Positions 1-8,880 are shown, numbered from the stretch's first letter. The stretch: 64,000 nucleotides of DNA from Campylobacter sp. MIT 99-7217 (GCF_006864365.1 NZ_QHLJ01000001.1:124001-188000); one strand, 5' to 3'. The notes: generated by a model not told the origin, from the letters alone. Numbers and translations: made by a program.

Positions 1-1
1 T

Positions 2-196
2 TATGCAGTGGTGGCAAGTTTTCAAAATGAAAGCTTTGGGAGAGTTTTTGCTGCATATGGAGGGATTTTTATAGTATTTAGTATATTTTGGGCTATGTAT
101 TTTGACGGATTTAAACCTGATATTTATGATATTTTAGGAGCTTTGTTTTCGTTATTTGGTGTTTGGCTTATGATGTATGCTCCAAGGAATGCTTAA
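2..196 (+). CDS. YnfA/UPF0060 family small membrane protein (C-terminal part)
   Basis: The reading frame is open at the left edge, so only the last 64 codons are present and the start lies outside the window. The visible part contains two hydrophobic helices. It ends with a pattern typical of the YnfA/UPF0060 family, in which an AAYGGIFIVFS helix is followed by DGFKPDIYDILGALF and a final MMYAPR. Members are about 110-residue inner-membrane proteins with four helices and a fold related to small multidrug-resistance pumps; their role is poorly defined. A hairpin terminator follows directly, so this is the last gene of its transcript. Confidence 0.7.
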   Translation, partial: YAVVASFQNESFGRVFAAYGGIFIVFSIFWAMYFDGFKPDIYDILGALFSLFGVWLMMYAPRNA

Positions 197-200
197 TTTT

Positions 201-240
201 GCTAAAATCTTACATAAAAAATCAAGATTTTAGCTTTTAA
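201..240 (+). terminator. Rho-independent terminator after the YnfA-like gene
   Basis: A perfect 11-bp inverted repeat (GCTAAAATCTT at 201-211, AAGATTTTAGC at 224-234) is followed by a T-rich run. It begins five bases after the stop codon. Confidence 0.75.
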
Positions 241-585
241 AACTTTTTATTTTTCTTGCAAGATCAAATATCATTAAAAAATATAAATTTAAAATTTTTA
301 AAAATTAGACTCAATACTTGTTGTTAGGTAATTTTAGATTTGTTGTTTCATAAAAGCTCTTTTGACTTGACTAAATTTAGGGAGTAAAATTTAAGATAAA
401 TTGTTCATTGCTAAAAAAGAGCTAAAAATATTCATTTTTATTCTTTTGGCTAAAATTGAATGTATTTTAAGTTCTACTTACAAATCAAGATTTTTAGAGA
501 ATTTTTATTTATGTAGTATTATATTTTTAAATAAAAGCTTGATTTAAGTCTCGTTTTTTGGTGTTGAAATTATAAATTAAAGCTT
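241..585. other. Gene-free AT-rich stretch
   Basis: This interval separates the YnfA terminator from the 3' end of radA. It is very AT-rich, and I found no open frame of useful length, tRNA-like fold or convincing repeat. The part nearest radA may hold sequence that ends radA transcription, but no clean hairpin with a T-tract is evident. Confidence 0.5.
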
Positions 586-1926
586 TTACATCCATTCTAA
601 AACTTGGCTTAATTCTTTGGCGACAAAGCACTTAAGCCCTGTTTCCTCAAGAGGTTTTGCCGGCACGATAGCGTTTTTAAATTTTTGCATTTTTGCTTCT
701 TTTAATCTCGTATCAAGACTAAAAACCTCGCGAATTTCGCCATTTAAACTAAGTTCGCCGATAAAAACGCTATCCTTGCTTAAAGGACGATTTTTAAAAC
801 TTGAGATGATAGCAGCAACCACAGCCAAATCAGCCGCCGTCTCGCTTACCTTAACCCCACCGCTAACATTGATAAAAACATCATAATGACCAAGTGGAAT
901 TTCAAGCTTGCGTTCTAAAAGTGCTAAAAGCATGTCAAGGCGGTTTTTTTCATAGCCTGTGGCACTTCGTTTAGGATAAGAGCTTTCACAAACTAAGGCT
1001 TGAATTTCAAGCACCAAAGCCCTGCTTCCTTCCATAACTATACCTATGGCACTGCCAGCAACGCCTTTTCCTCTAGTAAAAAAGCGATTTGCCACATCTT
1101 TTGCACTCAAAAGTCCCTTAGAGCTCATCTCAAAAATTCCCACCTCGCTTGTGCCTCCAAAGCGGTTTTTAAAGCCTCTTAAAAGTCTGATTTCTTTTGT
1201 GGCATCTCCTTCAAAGTAAAGCACCACATCAACCATATGCTCAAGCACGCGAGGACCAGCGATAGCGCCCTCTTTGGTGATATGTCCGATGATGAAAGTT
1301 GAGATATTTTTTGCCTTGCTAAGACGCATAAGCTCAAAGGTGATCTCTCTTACCTGCGTGATAGAGCCTGCTGCGGAGGCGATTTTGTTAGAATAAAGCG
1401 TTTGTATAGAATCAATTATGAGTATCTTATAATCATCTTTTAAAAGCTCTTCAAGTATATTTTCAAGGCAAAGTTCCGTAAGCAAAAATAAATTTGGCGT
1501 ATTTGCTTCAAGGCGGTCAGCCCTAAGCTTGATCTGGCTTTTGCTCTCCTCGCCACTTACATAAAGAACTCTTTGTGAGTTTTTGGCTAAATTTGAAGCG
1601 ATTTTTAATAAAAGCGTGGATTTGCCGACTCCGGGACTTCCTCCTATAAGCACAAGAGAACCCTCCACAAGCCCACCACCTAAAACTAAATCAAGCTCAC
1701 TATCGCCTGTGCTTTGGCGGTTAAAATGCTCGATTTTTACATCTTCTATACAAACAGCCTCACTTGGCGTAGTGCTTGCCTTAGCGATTTCTTTTAAGAC
1801 CTCAATTTGCTCGCTTTTAAGCTCTATAAAGCTATTAAAAGCACCACAATCAGGGCACTTTCCAAGCCATTTTGCTTGCTGATTTCCGCAAGCTTCACAT
1901 TCAAAAAGCACCGTTTTTTTTGCCAT
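586..1926 (-). CDS. radA: DNA repair protein RadA (Sms)
   Basis: RadA is a RecA-like hexameric motor that drives branch migration in homologous recombination, and it contributes to repair and to integration of transforming DNA. The 446-residue length is normal. In order I see a four-cysteine zinc finger (C10, C13, C24, C27), a Walker A motif GGSPGVGKS at about 95-103, the diagnostic KNRFG motif at 253-257, and a C-terminal Lon-like S16 domain with the expected GGVKV and GEL segments. The ATG has a modest AAGG upstream and a clear TGTTATAAT promoter. It is transcribed alone. In a naturally transformable genus it fits with the competence genes elsewhere in the window. Confidence 0.97.
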   Translation of the reverse strand: MAKKTVLFECEACGNQQAKWLGKCPDCGAFNSFIELKSEQIEVLKEIAKASTTPSEAVCIEDVKIEHFNRQSTGDSELDLVLGGGLVEGSLVLIGGSPGVGKSTLLLKIASNLAKNSQRVLYVSGEESKSQIKLRADRLEANTPNLFLLTELCLENILEELLKDDYKILIIDSIQTLYSNKIASAAGSITQVREITFELMRLSKAKNISTFIIGHITKEGAIAGPRVLEHMVDVVLYFEGDATKEIRLLRGFKNRFGGTSEVGIFEMSSKGLLSAKDVANRFFTRGKGVAGSAIGIVMEGSRALVLEIQALVCESSYPKRSATGYEKNRLDMLLALLERKLEIPLGHYDVFINVSGGVKVSETAADLAVVAAIISSFKNRPLSKDSVFIGELSLNGEIREVFSLDTRLKEAKMQKFKNAIVPAKPLEETGLKCFVAKELSQVLEWM

Positions 1927-1948
1927 GATTTGCCTTATTTTTATTGAG

Positions 1949-1954
1949 ATTATA
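1949..1954 (-). promoter_or_regulatory. Extended -10 promoter of radA
   Basis: On the minus strand the sequence reads TGTTATAAT, with TATAAT at these positions about 25 bases before the radA start. There is no obvious -35 box, which is normal for Campylobacter sigma-70 promoters. Confidence 0.65.
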
Positions 1955-2169
1955 ACAAATTTAAGTTTGAATATAACTTGATTTTATGTTTGAGAATGTT
2001 TGATTTAAATTGAAAATAATGAGAATTAAGTTACAATTTGTGTGTCTTATTTAATTAAGCTTTTTTGCAAATCGTTTTTATTTTAATAAGCCAAAATAGC
2101 CTAAAATTTCTTTAACAAATTTAAGTCTGTAATTTAAAAAACACATTGAGATATCCTAAAATCAAAGAA

Positions 2170-2196
2170 ATCAAGAGACCTTTCAAATCTCTTGAT
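2170..2196 (-). terminator. Terminator of the cstA operon
   Basis: Perfect 9-bp arms (ATCAAGAGA and TCTCTTGAT) lie 14 bases beyond the stop of the small YbdD-like gene. On the minus strand they are followed by a T-rich tract. Confidence 0.75.
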
Positions 2197-2209
2197 CTTG
2201 CCTAAAAAG

Positions 2210-2473
2210 CTAGCAGCAACGCATTCCGCTTCCGCCACCATATCTTGCTTCTAGGGCTTCTTTGAAAAATTCTCTTCTTGAGAGAATTTCTTTTTCTGGG
2301 TGCTTGGTTTTCATATGTTCAACATACTTATCATAGCTTGGCATTCCCACAAGCAAGTTGATAAAACGATCGCTTTTTTGATAAAGCTTTCTAAATTTAT
2401 CAAGCAAGCTTTCTCCGCTAAGATTTAGCGGAGCGGGTAGGGTGTTTGTGCGTTTTATAAGTGCTGTTCCCAT
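2210..2473 (-). CDS. YbdD/YjiX family (DUF466) small protein, cstA partner
   Basis: This is an 87-residue protein of the YbdD/YjiX family, which is almost always encoded just after a CstA-type transporter, as here with an 8-base gap. The core is conserved: [14 protein letters not shown], then [13 protein letters not shown] and EARYGGG. It ends MRCC followed by a TAG stop. Some relatives end in Lys-Cys-Sec (the KCU-star selenoproteins); here the last residue is an ordinary TGC cysteine. The protein has no membrane segment. It probably works with or stabilises the transporter, but its biochemical role is not known. Confidence 0.9.
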   Translation of the reverse strand: MGTALIKRTNTLPAPLNLSGESLLDKFRKLYQKSDRFINLLVGMPSYDKYVEHMKTKHPEKEILSRREFFKEALEARYGGGSGMRCC

Positions 2474-2481
2474 TTTAAACC

Positions 2482-4638
2482 TCAGTAAGTATAATCACTA
2501 GCCTTTTTGTAGGCTTCTTCTTTAAGTGGCCAAGCTTCCGCCTTTCCCTTTGTGATGAGGTAGCAAATTTTAAGCGTTTCAAAAAGAACCACAAAAACAA
2601 CTATCATGAAAAATCCACAAAGCACGGCATCTAGGACATTGTTATGAATGATGGCATTTGCTCTTTGAACAAGAGCTTCATTTCCAGCTGCCAAAGCTTC
2701 AGCTTTCTTTTGTATCCAAATTTGAGCTGTTGCAACATGGCTTACAGCATCGTGGATTTTTTCGCCATTTGCTGGTAAGAGTTTTTGAAAACTTGCCCAA
2801 AGTGTGGTTAAAAGCACCCAAAATGCTGGCACTATAGTAACCCAGCTGTATTTTTCCTTGCCCATTTTGAAAAGCACCACAGTAGCAAGTAAAAGAGCTA
2901 TGCCTGCAAGCATTTGATTTGCCGCACCAAATAAAGGCCACAAAGTATAAATTCCGCCAAGTGGATCAATCGTTCCTTGATAGAGCAAATAGCCCCAACC
3001 ACACACGCAAATAAAGCTTGCGACTACGCCCCAAAGAAAGTTTTTAGTATCAGCCATTGGTTTATAGATATTTCCTAGTATATCTTGGATCAAAAAGCGT
3101 CCTGATCTAGTGCCTGCATCAACAGCTGTGAGGATAAACAAGGCTTCAAAGAGTATAGCAAAATGATACCAAAACGCCATAGCTTCCTTACCGCCTGCGA
3201 TTTCGTGCATGATATGAGTAAGACCGATGGCAAAAGTTGGAGCTCCACCTGTTCTTGAAAGTATGGTTGTTTCGCCAATTTGAGCAGCTTGAGCTGGAAT
3301 TCCTTGTGCAAAATTTTGTTCTAAAATACTCAAAGTTTCAGGTGTCATCGCAAAACCTGCATTTTGCAAGATGTGCTTTAAGTTTTCTTCAACTGTTGCT
3401 AAATTTGCCATTGTAGCACTTGTAGCTGTAGGATCAAGTGTGGCTAAAGGCGAATTTAGTGCAAAATAAAGTCCCGGCTCTAAAATGCAAGCTGCCACCA
3501 AAGCCATAATACCCACTAAGCTTTCCATAAGCATAGAACCATATCCAACCATGCGAGCATGACTTTCTTTTTCGAGCATTTTAGGGCTTGTTCCGCTAGA
3601 AATGAGTGCGTGAAAACCGCTGATCGCACCGCATGCTATCGTGATGAAAAGGAAAGGAAAGATAGAGCCTGCAAAAACAGTGCCTGTTCCGTCTATAAAT
3701 TCGGTGATTTTTAGCATTTTAAGCTCAGGATTTACCCAGATGATCCCAGCTGCCATGATAACAATAACGCCTATTTTAAGGAAGGTGCTAAGATAATCTC
3801 TTGGAGCAAGCAAGAACCAAACCGGTAAAATTGAAGCAATAAAGCCATAAGCGATGATGATTAAGGCTAGGCTTTGTTTAGAAAGTAAGAAAGCATTGTG
3901 CCAAGCGTGGTTTGGATCAGCTACTGCATGTCCATAATAAAGAGCCAAAAGCAAAAGAACAAAACCTATAATACTAGCCTCGCCAACTCTTCCGGGTCTT
4001 AAAAATCTCATATAAATTCCCATAAAAATGGCGATAGGAATAGTCATAGCTATCGTAAATAGCCCCCAAGCAGACTCAGCTAAGGCATTAACCACAACCA
4101 TAGCCAAAATCGCAACGATGATGAACATGATAAATAAAATTCCCACCATAGCAATGCCACCGGTTACCTTGCCCATTTCCTCTTTTATCATCTCGCCCAA
4201 AGACTTTCCGTTGCGTCTCATGGAAAGGAAAAGCACGGCAAAATCATGCACTGCACCAGCTAAAACAACGCCTACCAAAAGCCAAATCATACTTGGCAAA
4301 TAACCCATTTGAGCAGCTAAGATAGGACCTACTAAGGGACCAGCTCCTGCAATGGCTGCAAAATGGTGTCCAAAAAGAATGGCTTTGTGAGTTGGGACAA
4401 AGTCTTTTCCGTCGTTGTTTATAAGAGCTGGAGTAGCTCTTTTGTCATCGAGTTCAAAAACCTTTTCTGCGATAAACCTGCTATAAAATCTATAACCGAT
4501 CATATAAATACAAATCGCAGCGACAACAAGCCAAGTAGCACTAACGCTTTCGCCCTTATTTAGTGCTAACATACCAAAGTAAAAAGCTGCAACAATGGCA
4601 ACTAAAACCCAAAACAAATTTGCAACAATTTTGTTCAA
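2482..4638 (-). CDS. cstA: Carbon starvation protein CstA (peptide/pyruvate transporter)
   Basis: CstA is a large inner-membrane transporter for peptides and, in some bacteria, pyruvate. The 718-residue product has many hydrophobic helices along its length. It carries family sequences such as [18 protein letters not shown] near residue 90, [12 protein letters not shown] near 340 and DAGTRSGRF near 510. The start is TTG: a very strong AAGGAGGA ribosome site sits four bases before it, and no ATG is available nearby. It forms an operon with the YbdD-like gene. In C. jejuni, as I recall, this pair sits between prs and the thioesterase gene, but here those two genes are neighbours near 60 kb without cstA. 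Confidence 0.95.
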   Translation of the reverse strand: MNKIVANLFWVLVAIVAAFYFGMLALNKGESVSATWLVVAAICIYMIGYRFYSRFIAEKVFELDDKRATPALINNDGKDFVPTHKAILFGHHFAAIAGAGPLVGPILAAQMGYLPSMIWLLVGVVLAGAVHDFAVLFLSMRRNGKSLGEMIKEEMGKVTGGIAMVGILFIMFIIVAILAMVVVNALAESAWGLFTIAMTIPIAIFMGIYMRFLRPGRVGEASIIGFVLLLLALYYGHAVADPNHAWHNAFLLSKQSLALIIIAYGFIASILPVWFLLAPRDYLSTFLKIGVIVIMAAGIIWVNPELKMLKITEFIDGTGTVFAGSIFPFLFITIACGAISGFHALISSGTSPKMLEKESHARMVGYGSMLMESLVGIMALVAACILEPGLYFALNSPLATLDPTATSATMANLATVEENLKHILQNAGFAMTPETLSILEQNFAQGIPAQAAQIGETTILSRTGGAPTFAIGLTHIMHEIAGGKEAMAFWYHFAILFEALFILTAVDAGTRSGRFLIQDILGNIYKPMADTKNFLWGVVASFICVCGWGYLLYQGTIDPLGGIYTLWPLFGAANQMLAGIALLLATVVLFKMGKEKYSWVTIVPAFWVLLTTLWASFQKLLPANGEKIHDAVSHVATAQIWIQKKAEALAAGNEALVQRANAIIHNNVLDAVLCGFFMIVVFVVLFETLKICYLITKGKAEAWPLKEEAYKKASDYTY

Positions 4639-4642
4639 CTGA

Positions 4643-4672
4643 TCCTCCTTTTTTAAAGTTAATAAAAATATA
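4643..4672 (-). promoter_or_regulatory. cstA ribosome site and candidate -10
   Basis: AAGGAGGA (4643-4650, minus strand) is an unusually good Shine-Dalgarno and fixes the TTG start of cstA. A TATATT box at 4667-4672 is the best -10 candidate. The long AT-rich leader upstream (to about 4930) has no gene and no motif I can name. Confidence 0.5.
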
Positions 4673-4682
4673 ACATGACTTT

Positions 4683-4930
4683 TGTAAAAAGCTTTTAAAA
4701 ATGAAACAAAATAAAGTCCTAATATCTGTTTAATGTTTCATATAGTAACTATATCAAATCATATATACACTAAAATATTGAAAAATATAAGTTTTATAGT
4801 GGTGGTATTTAGAGAAAAGCAAACAAATTTTTTATAAATATAAATTAAATAAAAAATTAATAGCAAGATGAAAATATTTTTATTACATTGATATTAAAAA
4901 TACTTTAGTAAAAAAGGGGAGGAAAATTTA
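4683..4930. other. AT-rich region upstream of cstA, no gene
   Basis: This lies between the cstA promoter and the merR terminator on the minus strand. It has several A/T tracts and short imperfect repeats but no open frame. Carbon-starvation control elements could be here, but none is recognisable by eye. Confidence 0.4.
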
Positions 4931-4962
4931 AAACAAATAGCTTAAATTTAAGCTATTTGTTT
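4931..4962 (-). terminator. Terminator of the merR-type gene (perfect 16-bp palindrome)
   Basis: AAACAAATAGCTTAAA is followed immediately by its exact reverse complement, giving a 32-base perfect palindrome just past the stop codon. On the minus strand it continues into a T-rich run. Confidence 0.75.
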
Positions 4963-4970
4963 GAGTGAGG

Positions 4971-5456
4971 TTACTCAGCAAGTCTTTTTGCAGCGTTTTC
5001 GCCCATTCTTTCATAGCCTTGAAAATTTTGGAAATAATCCTTAACAATAGTTCCTTTTTTAGCTGGATTATAAGCATCTTTTTTCTTATCGCGTTTTTTA
5101 ATCTCTTCTTCGTAATACGCCACCTTTGCATTGAGCTTATCAAGAGCTTTTTGGTAGGATTCTAAAATTTTAAAGGTTTCATCTCTTTGTGCTTTAATGA
5201 TATTGAGTCTTTCTTCAAAGCTTTCATCTCCTTTTAAGCAAAGATAAACATATTCTTTTATAGCTTCTAAACTAAGTCCACTTTGACGCAAACAATGCAC
5301 CATAGCAACCCAGCCCAAATCACTTTCACTAAAATATCTAACACTTGCAGCACCAGCTCTTTCAATACCCGGAAATAAGCCATTTTTTGCCCAAAATCTT
5401 ATGGTATGAGCTGAAATTCCTGTCTTTTTCTCAACTTCTTTGATTGTGTATGCCAT
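4971..5456 (-). CDS. MerR-family transcriptional regulator
   Basis: This is a 161-residue DNA-binding protein. Residues 2-70 form a typical MerR winged helix-turn-helix (YTIKEVEKKTGISAHTIRFW, then a wing with RYFSESDL). A predicted coiled-coil dimerisation helix follows at about 80-125, then a lysine-rich tail. There is no clustered cysteine metal site, so a metal sensor is unlikely and the ligand is unknown. It resembles the C. jejuni gene I remember as Cj1563c. It is divergent from the lipoprotein operon at 5666, and an 11-bp sequence is repeated in the shared intergenic region, one copy next to each gene. Confidence 0.85.
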   Translation of the reverse strand: MAYTIKEVEKKTGISAHTIRFWAKNGLFPGIERAGAASVRYFSESDLGWVAMVHCLRQSGLSLEAIKEYVYLCLKGDESFEERLNIIKAQRDETFKILESYQKALDKLNAKVAYYEEEIKKRDKKKDAYNPAKKGTIVKDYFQNFQGYERMGENAAKRLAE

Positions 5457-5472
5457 AAAATCTCCTTTAAAT

Positions 5473-5600
5473 TGAACTTTGATGAATTTTAACTTATTTT
5501 ATTTAATATTAGGCTTTGTATATTTAAAAATTTTTTAATGTGTAAATTTGTTAAAAAATGGTTTTTAACCTTACTCTTAGATATTGAAATGAACTTTGAT
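5473..5600. repeat. Two direct copies of TGAACTTTGAT between divergent genes
   Basis: The identical 11-mer TGAACTTTGAT occurs at 5473-5483, just upstream of the merR start, and at 5590-5600, just upstream of the promoter for the lipoprotein operon. The placement suggests a regulator-binding element, possibly for the adjacent MerR protein. Confidence 0.45.
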
Positions 5601-5625
5601 TTATTTAAAATTAGTTAATTTTTGT

Positions 5626-5631
5626 TACAAT
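5626..5631 (+). promoter_or_regulatory. Promoter of the UPF0323 lipoprotein operon
   Basis: TGTTACAAT, with the hexamer TACAAT here, lies 35 bases before the lipoprotein ATG and is a good extended -10. Confidence 0.6.
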
Positions 5632-5665
5632 ATGATTAAAATCTCACTTTATAGGAAAATGATAC

Positions 5666-6259
5666 ATGAAGAAGATTAAAAAGATTATAGAGCTTAGTCT
5701 TTTGGGTGGTTTGAGTGCGGTTGCAGCAGGAGCTTTAGTTGCTTGCTCGCAGGACGAGTTTTCTGGGGGTCAAAATGAGGCTCAGCAGGGCGGTGCCTTT
5801 GTTATCATAGAAGAAGTAGCTCCAAATCAATACAAGATAAAAGAGCAATTTCCAAGTGCTGAAACTAGGGTTGTTTTACAAGCGCTTGATGGCACAGAAA
5901 GAGTGCTTAGCAAAGAAGAAATGGACACACTCATAAAGGCTGAAGAAGCTAAAATAGATAATGGTACTTCAAATTTAACAAATGAAAATGCACAAATGCA
6001 TAGCGGAGGTTTAAGTTTGGGCGAGACCATACTTGCAAGTGCAGCAGGGGCGATTTTGGGCTCTTATATAGGCTCAAAGCTTTTCAATAATCAAAATTTT
6101 GCTAATCAACAAAGAGGGGCATTTTCAAATCAAAGTGCTTATCAAAGAAGTATGAACAGCTTTAATCAAGCTAAAAGTGGTGCAAAGACAAATTCAGGTC
6201 GATCAGGCTTTTTTGGAGGCGGTTCAAAGTCTAGTCAATCTTCATCTTTTGGTTCTTAA
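5666..6259 (+). CDS. UPF0323 family lipoprotein (Cj0371-like)
   Basis: This 197-residue lipoprotein has a signal peptide ending in the lipobox LVAC, with acylated Cys27. A compact middle domain (about 45-105) is followed by a glycine-rich hydrophobic segment (LASAAGAILGSYIGSKLF, about 125-145). The low-complexity tail is rich in Gln, Asn, Ser and Gly and ends SSSFGS. It matches UPF0323 (C. jejuni Cj0371). The next gene encodes a glutathionylspermidine-synthase-like ATP-grasp enzyme 10 bases downstream, an arrangement like ygiB-ygiC of enterobacteria. The function is unknown; the conserved pairing suggests that the enzyme acts on, or together with, the lipoprotein. Confidence 0.9.
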   Translation: MKKIKKIIELSLLGGLSAVAAGALVACSQDEFSGGQNEAQQGGAFVIIEEVAPNQYKIKEQFPSAETRVVLQALDGTERVLSKEEMDTLIKAEEAKIDNGTSNLTNENAQMHSGGLSLGETILASAAGAILGSYIGSKLFNNQNFANQQRGAFSNQSAYQRSMNSFNQAKSGAKTNSGRSGFFGGGSKSSQSSSFGS

Positions 6260-6269
6260 AAGGATAAAA

Positions 6270-7442
6270 ATGAATTTTTTAAAAATAGAACCCTTAAAAA
6301 AAGAATATCTAGAGCAAATGGGCTTTTCTTGGCACACAGACAAGGACGGAAGCTCTTATATAAGTGATGAGCTAATTTGTCTTAGCCAAAAAGAGGCAAA
6401 TAAGTTTTATGAGGCTGCAAATGAGCTTTATGATATGTTTGTAAAAGCTGCCCAACATGTCATAGATCAAAACCGCTTTGATGAGCTTGGCATACCCTTC
6501 AATCTCATCGAGGCTATTAAGATGAGCTGGGAAAATGAGGTGCATTGGCATTTATATGGTCGTTTTGATCTAGCTGGGGGTCTTGATGATAAGCCTATAA
6601 AGCTCATTGAATTTAACGCTGATACGCCAACAGCCTTGTTTGAAACAGCCATTTTACAATGGATGCTTTTAAAGCAAAATGCTCTTGATGAGAGCCTTCA
6701 ATTTAATAGCCTTTATGAGAGCCTAAGGGATAATTTTAAAAGGCTCATCACTTTGCAAGAAAGCATAAAGGACTTTGAAAGGCTTTATCAGGGCTGGAAG
6801 ATAGCCTTTAGCTGTGTGGCAGGAAATGCTGAAGAAGAGCTAACCACCAAGCTTTTAGAACATATTGCTAAAGAGGCTGGCTTTAAAACCTGCTTTTCTT
6901 ATATAGATGAGCTTGAATTTAGTAGTGAGGGCATTTTTAAAGAGGGCATAAATTATGAATATCTTTTCAAACTCATTCCTTGGGAGGCTATAGCCATAGA
7001 AGAGGGCGATTTAGCTATGCTTTTAACCCAAATTATGCAAAATCAAAAGGCAATTATCCTAAATCCAGCCTACAGCTTACTTTTTCAAAGCAAGGGTATA
7101 ATGAAAATTTTATATGAGCTTTATAAGGATCATCCCTTGCTTTTAAAAACTAGCGACAAGCCCTTAGAAGGACTTAAATGCGTTAGAAAGCCTGTATTTG
7201 GCAGAGAAGGAGCTAATATAGCCATCATAGAAAAAAACGGACAAACTAGCTTTGAAAATTTAGGCGAGTATGCAAATAATAAGATGATTTATCAAGAATT
7301 TGTAGACTTTAACAAAGAGGGGGAAAACTTTTATCAAGCTGGGGTCTTTTTTGCTTATGAAGCCTGTGCTTTAGGCTTTAGAAAAGGAGGGCTTGTGCTT
7401 GATAATATGTCTAAATTTACAGGGCATATCATAAGGGAGTGA
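6270..7442 (+). CDS. Glutathionylspermidine-synthase-like ATP-grasp protein (Cj0372-like)
   Basis: I chose the ATG at 6270 because it follows an AAAAGGA ribosome site; a longer frame would run back into the lipoprotein gene. The 390-residue product corresponds to the synthetase half of E. coli Gss and lacks the N-terminal amidase domain. Visible signatures are HWHLYGRFDLAGG and IEFNADTPTALFETA near the N terminus (substrate-binding loops) and KPVFGREGANIAII late in the protein (ATP-grasp nucleotide loop). Such enzymes make an amide bond between a peptide carboxylate and an amine using ATP. The natural substrate is unknown, and spermidine conjugation should not be assumed. Confidence 0.9.
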   Translation: MNFLKIEPLKKEYLEQMGFSWHTDKDGSSYISDELICLSQKEANKFYEAANELYDMFVKAAQHVIDQNRFDELGIPFNLIEAIKMSWENEVHWHLYGRFDLAGGLDDKPIKLIEFNADTPTALFETAILQWMLLKQNALDESLQFNSLYESLRDNFKRLITLQESIKDFERLYQGWKIAFSCVAGNAEEELTTKLLEHIAKEAGFKTCFSYIDELEFSSEGIFKEGINYEYLFKLIPWEAIAIEEGDLAMLLTQIMQNQKAIILNPAYSLLFQSKGIMKILYELYKDHPLLLKTSDKPLEGLKCVRKPVFGREGANIAIIEKNGQTSFENLGEYANNKMIYQEFVDFNKEGENFYQAGVFFAYEACALGFRKGGLVLDNMSKFTGHIIRE

Positions 7443-7444
7443 GT

Positions 7445-8398
7445 ATGGATTTAAAAAAGCAGGATTTAAAGATAGTATGCTTAGATGCAGCTACGCTTGG
7501 AAATGTGGATCTTAGCATCTTTGAGAGTGCGGGCTCTTTTGTAAGCTATGATTTTAGCACAAAGGCTGAGGCCATTGAAAGGTTGCAAGGTGCTGATGTA
7601 GTTATCATCAATAAGATAGTCATAGACAAGGAGCTAATTGACAAGACAAAATTAAAGCTTATCCTAATCACAGCCACAGGCACAAATAATATAGATTTAG
7701 AATACGCAGCTAAAAATAATATAGTGGTTAAAAATGTGGCTGGTTATTCAACCACAAGCGTAGCCCAGCATACCTTTGCCCTTCTTTTTGCCTTTTTAAA
7801 TCAAATTTTATATTATGATAAATTCACTAAAGATGGGCTTTGGTGCAAAAGCCCTGTTTTTTCTGATTTTTCAAAGACCCTTTATACGCTTGAGGGTAAG
7901 AAATATGGCATTATAGGACTTGGGGCTATTGGAAGAGAGGTTGCTAAGATAGCCTCTGTTTTTAAAGCTAAGATCTTTTATAGCTCTCTTAGTGGGGTAA
8001 AAAGAAAAGAAGACTATGAAGAACTTAGTCTAGAAGAGCTTTTAAAAGAATGTGATATCATAAGCATACACTCGCCCTTAAATGAAAAAACAAGGAATTT
8101 AATCACCAAAAAAGAACTTAGCCTTTTAAAAAAAGGAGCGATCTTGATAAATGTTGGAAGAGGGGGCATTATCAATGAGGAGGATCTAGCCTTAATGCTT
8201 GATGAAAGAGATTTTAGAGTGGGTCTTGATGTGCTTGAGTTTGAGCCTATGAAAGAAGGACATCCTCTTTTAAACATAAAGAAAAAGCATAATTTGCTAA
8301 TAACCCCTCACATAGCCTTTGCAGCCAAAGAAAGCCTTGATAGGCTCATAGCAATGACCTTTTCAAATTTAAAGGATTTTATTGATGGCAGAGCATAG
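7445..8398 (+). CDS. D-isomer-specific 2-hydroxyacid dehydrogenase (Cj0373-like)
   Basis: This NAD-dependent enzyme interconverts 2-oxo acids and D-2-hydroxy acids. The 317-residue protein has the Rossmann motif [14 protein letters not shown] (near 157) and the catalytic trio: Arg in [13 protein letters not shown], the following Glu region, and His in [12 protein letters not shown]. The substrate (glycerate, lactate or hydroxypyruvate) cannot be read from sequence. The ATG at 7445 is preferred over a GTG six bases upstream because AAGGGAG lies at the right distance. The gene begins two bases after the ATP-grasp gene and overlaps yajQ by 14 bases, so all four genes are probably cotranscribed. 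Confidence 0.9.
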   Translation: MDLKKQDLKIVCLDAATLGNVDLSIFESAGSFVSYDFSTKAEAIERLQGADVVIINKIVIDKELIDKTKLKLILITATGTNNIDLEYAAKNNIVVKNVAGYSTTSVAQHTFALLFAFLNQILYYDKFTKDGLWCKSPVFSDFSKTLYTLEGKKYGIIGLGAIGREVAKIASVFKAKIFYSSLSGVKRKEDYEELSLEELLKECDIISIHSPLNEKTRNLITKKELSLLKKGAILINVGRGGIINEEDLALMLDERDFRVGLDVLEFEPMKEGHPLLNIKKKHNLLITPHIAFAAKESLDRLIAMTFSNLKDFIDGRA

Positions 8399-8873
8399 TT
8401 TTGATATAAGTGGGGCTGTTGATAGCGGGGAGCTTAAAAACGCCCTAGAACAAGCTAAAAAAGAGCTTGAAAGCAGGTATGATTTAAAGGGCATTAAAAG
8501 CGAGCTTGAACTTGATGAAAAAGAGGGGCTTTTTAAGCTAGCTTGCTCAAGTGAGGCTAAGCTTGAGGTGCTAAAGGATATCATCATTTCAAAGCTCATT
8601 AAAAGAGGGATTAATGCTAGAGGCATAAGTGAGCTTAATAAAGAAAGCGGGGCCTTATTTAGGCTAAATTTAAAGGTGGCAAATAGCATAGATAGCGAAA
8701 ATGCCAAAAAAATAAACAAGGCCATTAAGGATAGCAAGCTTAAGGTAAGCTCTCAAATAAGAGGAGAAGAGCTTAGAATTAGTGCTAAACAAATTGATGA
8801 TTTACAAGCTGTGATGAGGCTTGTTAAAGGGCTTGATTTAGAGCTAAATTTAAGCTTTAAGAATTTAAAATAA
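8385..8873 (+). CDS. YajQ family nucleotide-binding protein (UPF0234)
   Basis: This is a 162-residue YajQ/UPF0234 protein, recognised by the N-terminal EHSFDISG, then SRYDLKGIK, the central [10 protein letters not shown] and the C-terminal [11 protein letters not shown] with NLSFKNLK at the end. Family members bind nucleotides, and some bind cyclic di-GMP and act as regulators (known in Xanthomonas); the role in Campylobacter is not established. The start is the ATG inside the end of the dehydrogenase gene, because translation as AEHSFDISG matches the family N terminus. Confidence 0.93.
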   Translation: MAEHSFDISGAVDSGELKNALEQAKKELESRYDLKGIKSELELDEKEGLFKLACSSEAKLEVLKDIIISKLIKRGINARGISELNKESGALFRLNLKVANSIDSENAKKINKAIKDSKLKVSSQIRGEELRISAKQIDDLQAVMRLVKGLDLELNLSFKNLK

Positions 8874-8880
8874 ATTTATA

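Noticed and set aside
617-1882. Plus-strand open frames inside radA, and similar antisense frames under other long genes
   Set aside because: They have no ribosome sites, their composition reflects the opposite strand, and the real gene on the other strand is unambiguous.
4931-4962. The perfect 32-base palindrome as a protein-binding site or origin element
   Set aside because: It directly follows a stop codon and runs into a T-rich tract, so a terminator is the simpler explanation.
6177-6269. Extended N terminus for the ATP-grasp protein
   Set aside because: It would overlap the lipoprotein tail, has no ribosome site and does not resemble the family N terminus; the ATG at 6270 has AAAAGGA.
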